From Bubalus kerabau (taxonomy: Eukaryota > Chordata > Mammalia > Artiodactyla > Bovidae), in the NCBI RefSeq assembly GCF_029407905.1, contig NC_073639.1:44719501-44783500 (forward strand): a stretch of DNA of 64,000 nucleotides, written 5' to 3'. The stretch's first letter is position 1; each line of letters starts with the position of its first letter. A program made the translations under genes and the position numbers. Shown here piece after piece: positions 55,565 to 64,000 of this stretch. The notes under the pieces were generated by a model that was not told where the DNA came from, made no database searches, and was given only the letters and a program-made list of their open reading frames with translations.

Positions 55565-55570
55565 GAAGCC
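55565..55570. repeat. 6-bp target duplication, right (GAAGCC)
   Basis: Second copy of the hexamer that flanks the solo LTR. Confidence 0.88.
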
Positions 55571-56213
55571 TAATTACCATTTGTCACCATACAAAGTTAT
55601 TACAGTATTGATTATATTTCCTGTGCTGTACATTCATCTGATTATTTATCTAATTTATATCTAGAAGTTGGTACCTCTTAATATTCTTCATTTATGTCAC
55701 TCACCCCTCCACAAACTTTCCCTCTCGCAACCATCAGTTAGTTCTCTGTTTCTATGAATCTGTTACTGTTTTGTCATGCTTGTTCTTTTGCCATATTTTC
55801 AAAAAATTCCATAGATAAGTGAAATCATATTTCTCTTATCTCTGTCTGACATTGCATTAGCATAATAACCTCTTGGTCCTTCCATGCTGCCCCAAATGGC
55901 AAAATTTCATTCTTGTCCCATGACTGACTAACATTCTTGTGTATATACACACAATAGAAAATATATGATATATATCATCTTTATTCATTCATCTGTTGAT
56001 GGATATTTAGGTTGTTTCCATGTCTGGCTATTGCAAATCATGCTGCAATGAACAGAGGAGTGCATATATCTTTTTAAATTAATGTTTTCATTTTCTTTGG
56101 AAAAATACACAGAAGTGGAATTACTAGAATATATGGTAGTGCTACTTTTAGTTTTTTGAGAAAACTTCATAGTTTTCCACAGTGGCTGCACCAATTTCCA
56201 TTCCCACCAACCA
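55571..56213 (-). repeat. L1 3' UTR and ORF2 end, right of the solo LTR
   Basis: Continuation of the reversed L1: ccatttgtcaccatacaaag, then ctctgtttctatgaatctgt, cttccatgctgccccaaatg, caccaatttccattcccacc. It ends near 56213. Confidence 0.88.
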
Positions 56214-56272
56214 TGCCTGAAAGTGATTCTGATACAAGTTAAAGTTTGAGAACCAAACCACTCTTCTAGCAT
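55985..56272 (-). pseudogene. L1 ORF2 C-terminal remnant
   Basis: A 95-codon frame. Residues about 22-35 (WWEWKLVQPLWKTM) and 80-95 (QTWKQPKYPSTDE) are the ORF2p C-terminal region; frameshifted material lies between. Inactive. Confidence 0.8.
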
Positions 56273-56295
56273 GCATCATATGATCATTGTCTGGA

Positions 56296-56412
56296 GAGTG
56301 AATCAAAATACAGATTGCTGGGCGCTGCCTCCAGAGTTTCTGAATGAGTAGTTTGGGGTGGACCTGAGGATTTATGTACTTGACAAGTGCCCAGCTGATG
56401 CTCTAGGGTGAG
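56296..56412 (+). repeat. MER5A-like hAT fragment
   Basis: The order atacagattgctgggcgctg, ccagagtttctgaatgagta, ggggtggacctgaggattta, cagctgatgct matches MER5A, a nonautonomous hAT-Charlie element. Confidence 0.65.
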
Positions 56413-56610
56413 GGTCAGATATCTCTGCAATAGCAAGATGGCAAGTATTTTAGGCTTTGTGGGTCCCTTGGTTTTGTTACAGCTCTCCAACTCTGCCATT
56501 GTAGGGTGGAGGTATGGGAACAGCCCGGATGCCTTGTAAATAGATGAGTCCCCATTGCTGGGATGAATTTGGCTGGAAGCCATGGTTTGCCAGCTCCTGC
56601 TCAGGGCCTG
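56413..56610 (-). repeat. hAT-type MER fragment, family not named
   Basis: Blocks gcaagtattttaggctttgt, ctctccaactctgccattgt, gaatttggctggaagccatg and gtttgcc resemble a reversed old hAT-type MER element. Confidence 0.5.
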
Positions 56611-56629
56611 GGACCCAGGCATCTTCTCA

Positions 56630-56815
56630 GACAGTGGTTCTGAACCTCAGATGCACTATGGTAAAATCACCCAATGAGATTTTAAATAATCTTGATTTCC
56701 CCAGATCAATTTAATTGGTATCTCTGATGGTAGGGCCCAGGCATCCAGGATTTTAAAGCTCCAAATTATTTGTGATATGCCTCCAGGCTTGGGAATTACT
56801 GGCTTGAAATGTTGG
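56630..56815 (+). repeat. MER5-like hAT element
   Basis: A roughly palindromic element: tgaacctcagatgcactatg, aatcttgatttccccagatc, gtagggcccaggcatccagg, attttaaagctccaaattat, gcctccaggcttgggaatta. Confidence 0.5.
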
Positions 56816-57545
56816 CTAACCGTCTGATTTCTAGCGCTGGTGTTTCTTTGACTGGATTCACTGGAATCTCTGATCCTTGCCTTGTTTGTGACCCTGACTC
56901 CCTTAGGGAATGTTAGCCAAATATAAATCATGTTAGGCAGACAAGTTGCAAAAAAGACATTAGAAACAGTATGAAGCACCCAAAACCATGAGCTTTTAAG
57001 ATGAGCATAAGTTGTAAATAATATGTATTATCAACAAAGAGATAAATTATGAAAATGGACTGAGTCCTAGTGGTTTGGGGTCTGTCCAGCTGTTCCCTAT
57101 TGTCTCAGGGTAGAATTTCTGTGGGTCAGTTTTCCAAAGGCTCATCTTACTCGCTCATAAAATATATACAACGTTAGAATGAAAGGAAACTAAAGAAGTT
57201 TTGGGAGAGCCAAAATTCTTGGAACAATGAAGACCCAGGAAGCAGGATGGTTCTAACCATCATGAGTCCTTTGGTTTGTAAAAAAAGGACACAGTCTTCT
57301 GTTTGTAGAAAAGGGATTGTGTGTCCTCCTTGTGGTTTATAAGAGTTTGTTTTGGTGGATATTTTCTTTCACCTGTTTGTTTGGTGCTAACAGTCACTTT
57401 ATTGAAGTATATTAGAAGCAAGGATGCTGTCAAGTCAGGATTTCCTTGTGAAATTCTGTGGGCTTCCTTCCTCTAGAAGGAAGTTGACTGTCTGCATGCT
57501 CATGTGTGTGTGCGTGCACGTGTGTGTGGTATGACATTGTGCATG
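56816..57545. other. No recognised feature
   Basis: Mixed DNA. A (GT)-rich patch lies at 57502-57530. No exon is supported. Confidence 0.3.
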
Positions 57546-57712
57546 TGTGTTCAGTGGCTTCAGTCATGTCCAACTCTTTGCAATCCTATGGGCTGTACCC
57601 TACCAGGCTCCTCTATCCATGGTATTCTGCAGGCAAGAACACTGGAGTGGATTGCCATACCCTTTTCCAGGGGATCTTCCCTACCCAGGAACTGAAGCCA
57701 CATCTCTTATAG
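57546..57712 (-). mobile_element. Bov-tA SINE, partly deleted head
   Basis: A reversed copy from gtggcttcagtcatgtccaa to a damaged head region (gaactgaagccacatctctt). Confidence 0.87.
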
Positions 57713-57719
57713 TATGACA

Positions 57720-57900
57720 CTAGTCCAGTACTATTCAATAGAAATTTCTGTGATGATGGAAATTTACTGTCCAGTGCATTAGCTGTGGGCTATATGTGGC
57801 TAGTGAACACTTGACATATGGCTTGTGTGAGTGAAGAACTAAAGTTTTAACTTTTTGATAGCCACATGTGAAAAATGGGTATTGCATTGGACACTGCAGC
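57720..57900 (+). repeat. Old DNA-transposon-type MER repeat, family not named
   Basis: Blocks gtactattcaatagaaattt, ctgtgatgatggaaattt, atatgtggctagtgaacact and gatagccacatgtg fit a common palindromic mammalian MER repeat. Confidence 0.5.
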
Positions 57901-58063
57901 TTTCATCCAATGCAGCACAAATTGTTGACATCTGATCTTACCACTGCTCCTACATGAGAAATAGCCCCTTGGGCTCAACATCACCAGAGATGGGCTTGGG
58001 ATGCAAAAGCATCTACACCCAGGGTGAGGAGAGCACATGCCCTTGGCTGAGTTACACCTGTTT

Positions 58064-58592
58064 CAATTCAGTTCAATTCAGTTGCTCAGTCGTGTCAAAC
58101 TCTTTGCAACCCTATGAACCACAGCATGCCAGGCCTCCCTATCCCTCACCAACTCCTGGAGTTTACCCAAACTCATGTCCATCGAATCGGCGATGCCATC
58201 CAGCCATCTCATCCTCTGTCATCCCCTTCTCCTCCAGCCCCCAATCACTCCCAGCATCAGGGTCTTTCCCAATGAGTCAATTCTTCGCATGAGGTGGCCA
58301 AAGTATTGGAGTTTCAGCTTCAACATCAGTCCTTCCAATGAACACCCAGGACTGATCTTTAGAATGGACTGGTTGGACCTCAAGAGTCTTCTCCAACACC
58401 ACAGTTCAAAAGTGTCAATTCTTCAGCGCTCAGCTTTCTTTATAGTCCAATGCTCACATCCATACATGACCACTGGAAAAACCATAGCCTTGACTAGACG
58501 GACCTTTGTTGGCAAAGTAATGTCTCTGCTTTTGAATATGCTATCTAGGTTGGTCATAACTTTCCTTCCAAGGAGCAAGCGTCTTTTAATTT
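58064..58592 (-). mobile_element. BovB LINE 3' part
   Basis: A reversed 5'-truncated BovB with a repeated caattcagtt tail. Direct repeats CACCTGTTT (58055-58063) and CACCTATTT (58593-58601) flank it. About 25 bases are missing after ggttggacct near 58380. Confidence 0.94.
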
Positions 58593-58601
58593 CACCTATT
58601 T

Positions 58602-60744
58602 ATTTTGTGCCAAATGTCAAACAAAAATCAGTAGGGACTATAATACTGTCCCACCAGCCACATGGTGATTAGGTTGGAGAGGTGACAAGCACCATTCTGG
58701 GAGGAGCTGATTACTCTTTGAGAGGGAAACTAATTGGTGACATGATCAGAACTAGAATGAAAGGCTCAGAGGTGAGGGAAAACTGCATGTGAAAATGCGA
58801 GGACCCAAAAACAAACTTTAGTTTGGTGAACCCAAGAGTTTCTCAAACTTAACTGAGTCCAGAACTCATCCTATGTGCACATGTGTAACATCTGCTGGCA
58901 ACCACAGAGCTGGTGTGCTATGGACGTGCTCTGGAGATGAAAGCTCTCTAGTATACTTGGTTGCCACTGCTGCTGCTGCTGTAAATCATATTTCCAGTCA
59001 CTCCGTTGGTGAATTTTTTTGCTGCTTCTCTTTGCCTTCTTCCTACCTGTATCTGGCACAATGTCAAGGGCAACCCAGGTGCTTGTGATGAGACAGTTGT
59101 GCCATAGGATTGACGACGTTGCTCACAGCACCTGCCTTTGCCTTTAGTACCTGTCTGAACTCCATTGAATATGTGCAATGTCCTCTTGGTGATGGACCCC
59201 ACACCCAGTCTGATGGCTCAGTGAGTTATATAACACCTGGTTTGTGATGGATATCTCAGGTAACTGGGTGTTTACCCACCCAGGTTGATTTTCAAAATTC
59301 ACAAATTTCTAATCTTAGTTCATTTCACTTAAAAACTAAACAGAAAAAGAGTAAGTGTTGCTTTTTAAATATGCAAAACCAAAGATGCCAGTGAAGTCCA
59401 TTTCTCTAGTTTGTAATCATTTTGTTATTTCACAGGATAGTCAACTAAATGGAGCATAGTTCTTCACATCCAGCTTTTCTATTAATATCTAGCATATCTT
59501 CTCATTTTCTGTGTGTTTAGTTTATCTCATGCATGCAGAGCAGTTTCTTTTTCACCCTTGTTAAGCCAAGCAAGGTAAGGAAATAAAATTATAGAGCAAT
59601 GTATCCTTTTTAGAGTTACAGTGTGCCCTGCATTTTTTTTTATTCAGAAAATAGATGCAACTACAAAGTAAGCCCAATTTACTGTTAACTTTACCAAATT
59701 ATTTATAAAAATTTCAAAGACCATGCTGGGCTAAACAAATGTGAAAATGAATTTGATTTCTCTTTAAAAAATTATAGCTTACATCTAAAATAAACAAAAT
59801 TTATTGAGTTGGAAGAAATTTTAGTACTAGTAAAATATTTTTTTTTTGTTTAGCTAAAGTTAAGATTAAAGCTATAATTATAACAATACTCACATATTTT
59901 TATACCTCATTATGCCTATGAGAGATTAAGCAAACACTTTTCCTTATTTTCCATATTTACTTACTTTTTTTCCTTTTTTTTTGGTGAGTACCAATATCTG
60001 AAACAAACAACTTCCTGACAAAGCTAGCAGAAACAGAATTCTAACTCTATCTACATGCAGATTATCCAGAAGACTTATTTTTTTTAGCTTCTCATTTGTT
60101 TCTTACATGTTTTTATGATGTTGATATAGCAGGTCAGAATTCATGCTTAGTTGTCATAAGACTCAAAAGATTTTAGATTGTCTTCTTACTAGAGACCAAC
60201 TTTTTATTTACCATCAATCTTGAACCTTGACAATTTTGTAATTTAAAATTTTTCTGAAAATTTCATTTCAACGGTGTCTATATTATTTTATGGGAACTGT
60301 CAACCAAATAGCATAAAATATTAATGAAATCTTTCTTAATGAAAAACGTGAAATAATGTGTATTATGTGTAGCACTTGAAAACAAAGAATAATTTTAAGG
60401 CTGTTCTCAAGTGACTTGCAAACGATGTTTTCACTTCTGCCACATAGTGGCACCAGTTCAGCTGATAAACAGAAATGCCCGTTAGGTGGGCTTCTGGGAG
60501 CCCAACTGTTGTTCATGGAATGGGGACTTTTTGAGGGACTGTGGTGACTGCTTTGCTGTTATTTTACCATTCACTGTTACCACAAATCAAAATATGTTTA
60601 GATTACACAAAAGGCATCCAAATACTGTTTAAGTGGTGATACTCGTTAGTGATGAAAAACAAGCTTTACAATCAGTAACTTTGGGAAGGAAGTTAGAAGT
60701 GATGAAGTCCTGTGAAGAATTCCTCATAATTGTTATATGTTAGG
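58602..60744. other. Two kilobases without a recognised feature
   Basis: Mixed then strongly AT-rich DNA. It includes a short (CTG)n near 58966-58982. Open frames on both strands at 58871-59202 overlap each other and have no known domain. No exon is supported. Confidence 0.35.
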
Positions 60745-61023
60745 TGGAGAAGGCAATGGCACCCCACTCCAGTACTCTTGCCTGGAAAATCCCATGGACA
60801 GAGGAGCCTGGTGCGCTGCAGTCCATGGGGTCACTAGGAGTCGGACACGACTGAGCGACTTCACTTTCACTTTTCACTTTCATGCATAGGAGAAGGAAAT
60901 GGCAACCCACTCCAGTGTTCTTGCCTGGAGAATCCCAGGGACCAGGGAGCCTGGTGGGCTGCTGTCTATGGGGTCGCACAGAGTCAGACACGACTGAAGC
61001 GACTTAGCAGCAGCAGCAGCAGC
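60745..61023 (+). mobile_element. BOV-A2 SINE
   Basis: A complete dimer with a (CAG)n tail. It is among the least diverged SINEs in the window. Confidence 0.95.
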
Positions 61024-61265
61024 AGGCATATTATGCAACATTAAGTCCTAAAAACATAAAATAGAAGTTTTTTTTTTACTGCATTGACAATAGAGTGAAT
61101 TTGTAAAGGGTCTTTAAAGGGAAAGATGGATGACAGACCCAGTTTTATGAAGTCAACAACCCCATTAGACAGGCATGCAATACATAAAAGGAAATCTCTC
61201 AGAATGTGTTTATCTTTAACATCTAGATTACTAAAGATTGACTTAATCTTTCTTTTATGTGTTAT
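61024..61265. other. No recognised feature
   Basis: AT-rich DNA between two SINEs. Confidence 0.3.
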
Positions 61266-61276
61266 ATGCAATTCAA

Positions 61277-61491
61277 GGGGTTTCCTGATGGCTCATTAGT
61301 AAAGAATACACCTGCCAACTCAAGAGACATGGGTTCAGTCCCTGGATCGGGAAGATCCCCTAGAGAAGGAAATGGTAACCCACTCCAGTATTCTTGCCTT
61401 GAAAATCCCATGAACAGAGGAGCCTGGCTGGCTATGGTCCATGGGTTCACAAAAGAGTTGGACATGACTTAGTGACTAAACAACAACAAAC
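61277..61491 (+). mobile_element. Bov-tA SINE
   Basis: Complete head and body, ending in gactaaacaacaacaaac. Direct repeats ATGCAATTCAA (61266-61276) and ATGCAATTTAA (61492-61502) flank it. Confidence 0.93.
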
Positions 61492-61502
61492 ATGCAATTT
61501 AA

Positions 61503-61962
61503 TGACTCAAAATGTGCATGGCTAAGAAAGAGTAGAAGATGACAATGAATGGAAAGTTGGCATCTTTACTGTCTTAATTCGGTACCCTCTTTATCAGCAA
61601 AGGCTCTTGTTGAATCTGATTTGTATACTGGAAAAATAATGCTTGTGAAATCTTTTGGCTACTAAATATTTGGAGTTATTTATTATGGGTAATAAAACAA
61701 ATTGATCCTTTAGACTTTGTTCTGTTTTTACGTTCTTTTCCATGAACTGAAAAACAAACTCCGTTCTTGGCTATACTCTGTGGTATAAGAAATGACCAGG
61801 GGAGACAGTCAATATACATTCTGTCACATTTATTCCATTCTCTGAAGCAGGACACATGTGAAGCCTGGATTCCTCTTTTCCCTATGGTGCATCATCACTG
61901 AAGCTGTTACTTAGCCAAACCCCTTGCTTCTGTTGTTTTCCATTACTATTCACATAAATGAG
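61503..61962. other. No recognised feature
   Basis: AT-rich DNA with no repeat or exon recognised. Confidence 0.3.
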
Positions 61963-62114
61963 GCTTCCCTGGTGGCTCAGATGGTAAAGAATCTGCTGCA
62001 ATGCAGGAGACCTGGGTTTGATTCCTGGGTCAGGAAGATCCCCTGGAGAAGAGAATGGCAACCCACTTTAGTATTCTTGCCTGGAGATTTTCATGGACAG
62101 AGGAGCCTGGTGGG
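61963..62114 (+). mobile_element. Bov-tA SINE, 3' end replaced by (GT)n
   Basis: A head (ggcttccctggtggctcaga) and body to gagcctggtgggct. The sequence then passes into a (GT)n tract instead of the usual tail. Confidence 0.9.
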
Positions 62115-62115
62115 C

Positions 62116-62147
<32 letters not shown>

Positions 62148-62154
62148 TGTGTGT
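62115..62154. repeat. (GT)n microsatellite
   Basis: About 20 GT units with one A interruption. Confidence 0.97.
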
Positions 62155-62572
62155 ATAAAAGTATCTGTACCATTGCTAGATCTAATTCCTTACCTGCTTT
62201 TTAAAATCTTATTATTATCAAATTAAAGAAGATAAACACTACATCAAACCCTCCTTGATCTATATGATTTTACCTCACTTATCACCCAGTCTATGTCCCT
62301 ACAAGATTCTGGCCATTCTCTTTCCAGACTTTTCACATTGCAGGCTTGTACCTTCTTCCTTTTGTCTTCTATCATTTTGCTTCTAAAATCTGAAAGGAGC
62401 ATTCTCTTCTGTCTGAAGTTTCAGCTTAAGTTCTCTATTTTCATTGACAGCTTGTGATATCAGCCTGTACAGATTTGTCCTCTCTCAACTTACTTCTTAT
62501 TTATTGTGCACTCTGTATACTTACAAGAAACATCTGGTACTTTTCCTATCTGCTAATCATTTAAATGAGATC
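62155..62572. other. No recognised feature
   Basis: Mixed AT-rich DNA. Part of 62260-62460 (ctccttgatctatatgattt...) has weak L2 character. Confidence 0.3.
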
Positions 62573-62660
62573 CTCAAATTTTAAGGTGCATGACAGTTAC
62601 TTGGGGAGCTTGACAAAGATACAGCTTCTAGAGTCTCCTCAGGTACTTCTATTGAAGGCA
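62573..62660 (+). repeat. MER5A-like hAT fragment
   Basis: Blocks gatcctcaaattttaaggtg, acagttacttggggagcttg and acagcttctagagtctcctc resemble the first half of MER5A. Diverged. Confidence 0.45.
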
Positions 62661-63947
62661 CTTGAGGAAGGAGAAATACTGTTTTAGTGTTTTTAACACA
62701 TAAAGCTATAATTTATTCATTCTTTTTAGGATAAATAAAATATTACATCATCTTCTCATCTTCTCTGAGTTGGTTGATTAGTTGATATAGCCCAATCTTG
62801 ACCTCTATTGGTGAATAACTAAGCCTTGATTCTCACGTGGTTTTGGAATCACAGAGATGCTGCTGATCAAAAGTGAAAATCATTGGTTTCCAGATAAATT
62901 AGATGCCTCTTTGGATTATAGAAGATGATGCTATTTTAGAGTTAACTCTATCCACTATCAAATAGCTTTCAACAGATGTGTTGAAATATTTCTTCTTTCT
63001 TTCTTATACTATGTCACATTATCTCTATATGACAAGTGTTCCAGTCCTGGATGGCAGTAAATTCTTCTGACCTGACCCAAGATGATGCCTGTCTTGTAGA
63101 TCTAAGATTTTATTTCATAAAAATAGCTCTTCAGCAGAAGATCTCAAACTAGCTGAAGGAAAATAGCAAAATGGAAGGGCAAAATCTTTAAAATGCAAAA
63201 AAAACTGGAAACTATAAAATCAGGCTAATTTTCCACCTAACAGACTCAATTTGAACCTTCAATATGTGCTTAATAGCTTCTGGTCTGTTTATTTTTTCTT
63301 TCCATTATGAAAACTTGGCTAAAATATACTACAGCATATTTCTTTAAAATAATGATTTCAGATGACCTGTTCTTCAGGGCCATCTATATACTTCAATTCT
63401 AACTTTAAATGTTTCTATCAGCAAGAGGCATACAAGCACCATGTAGCCTTTTTTCTTTGTGATCCTTAATTCAGAGCTTAAGTTCAGAGGTTAAGGTTTT
63501 TATAGCAAATTAAAACATTTTTGATATAATTTTTTTTCAAATTTCTCTGTTCCCTTTTAGTAGATAGTAGCACCATAACTTAATGATTTAAGATTTGCTT
63601 TTTTCCATTTCTCTTATTATATGGTCCTATAGGTTAGATTTTTGTCCCTAACTAAGGCATTTAAAAATTAAAAAGTAAAGATATATGGTATAACTTCTAT
63701 TCAGATGAAAGAAAGAAATTAATGATTTCAAGATGGAATTTACTTAAGGAAAGAAAAACACAAGGGTCTGAACCAGTTAAAATATGTATAAACCTGCTTC
63801 ATATATAATCCTGGAGTGAGAGATCGGGAAAAAAGATCTGTGATGCTTATTTCAGGGACTGGATATTAATTGCAGCATGGCAAAAATAGATTCAGTTCTA
63901 TGCTTCATGAGTATGGGGTATGCTGAGTAAGACAGTCTGGTCATAGT
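62661..63947. other. AT-rich DNA, no gene seen
   Basis: About 1.3 kb with no repeat family or exon recognised. Confidence 0.35.
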
Positions 63948-64000
63948 TGTTTAACTGCTAAGTTATGTCCAACTCTTTGCGACCCCATAGACTGTAGCCT
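63948..64000 (-). repeat. Bov-A SINE running off the window
   Basis: Reversed SINE tail (ctgctaagttatgtccaact, ctttgcgaccccatagactg). The head lies beyond the right edge. Confidence 0.85.

Noticed and set aside
1..64000. CRISPR arrays, operons or bacterial-type systems
   Set aside because: All repeats are eukaryotic transposons or microsatellites; no regularly spaced repeats with unique spacers and no compact gene clusters are present.

Overview
The window looks like non-genic DNA from a ruminant, most likely a bovid nuclear genome. The evidence is the set of repeats: many BovB (RTE-clade) LINE copies, Bov-tA and BOV-A2 SINEs, cetartiodactyl CHR-type tRNA-Glu SINEs, ruminant-type L1 3' ends and one class II ERV solo LTR. 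These lie over old mammalian repeats (L2, MIR, MLT1, Tigger1, MER5-like). Cattle, bison, buffalo, sheep and goat cannot be separated by eye. Family names come from recognising the sequence, not from a database search. No complete protein-coding gene, tRNA, rRNA or CRISPR array is visible. Nearly all long open frames are sense or antisense readings of LINEs and SINEs.

Layout. 1-5 kb: an L2 end, a CHR SINE, then a BOV-A2 SINE and a 5'-truncated BovB that share one target site. 5-9.4 kb: stacked L1 3' ends, a mariner-type MITE, a Tigger1-derived MITE and a MIR. 9.4-11.6 kb: mostly single-copy-looking DNA with the only gene-like signal, a possible minus-strand terminal exon at 10.94-11.15 kb. 12.2-14.4 kb: old L1 ends split by a Bov-tA, a tRNA-head/BovB chimera and a BOV-A2. 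16.4-19.5 kb: an MLT1 LTR split by a BovB, and another BovB copy. 20.7-21.5 kb: an old LTR with an internal 247-bp duplication. 26.6-28.3 kb: BovB inserted into BovB. 30.3-37.7 kb: an old minus-strand L1 split by two large BovB insertions, the second almost full length and carrying an inverted 5' end. 38.4-41.1 kb: another MLT1-like LTR and a second BovB with an inverted 5' part. 41.3-42.9 kb: two L1 insertions with target-site duplications. 43.5-53.6 kb: SINEs, L1 and L2 pieces, and an MLT1. 54.0-56.2 kb: a minus-strand L1 split by a Bov-tA and by a 1,309-bp solo LTR with a 6-bp target duplication. 56.3-64 kb: hAT-type MER fragments, one more BovB, five SINEs and AT-rich DNA.

How the parts relate: Bov-tA and BOV-A2 SINEs share their 3' end with BovB and are thought to use BovB's endonuclease and reverse transcriptase. 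The window shows this link in several ways: a SINE and a BovB at the same 12-bp target, a SINE-head/BovB chimera with its own target duplication, and BovB nested in BovB. All BovB and L1 coding remnants are broken, so nothing here looks able to move by itself. The observations I rate highest are the two inverted-5' BovB copies, the chimera, the BovB copy with an apparent in-frame loss of the first catalytic reverse-transcriptase block, and the candidate terminal exon.
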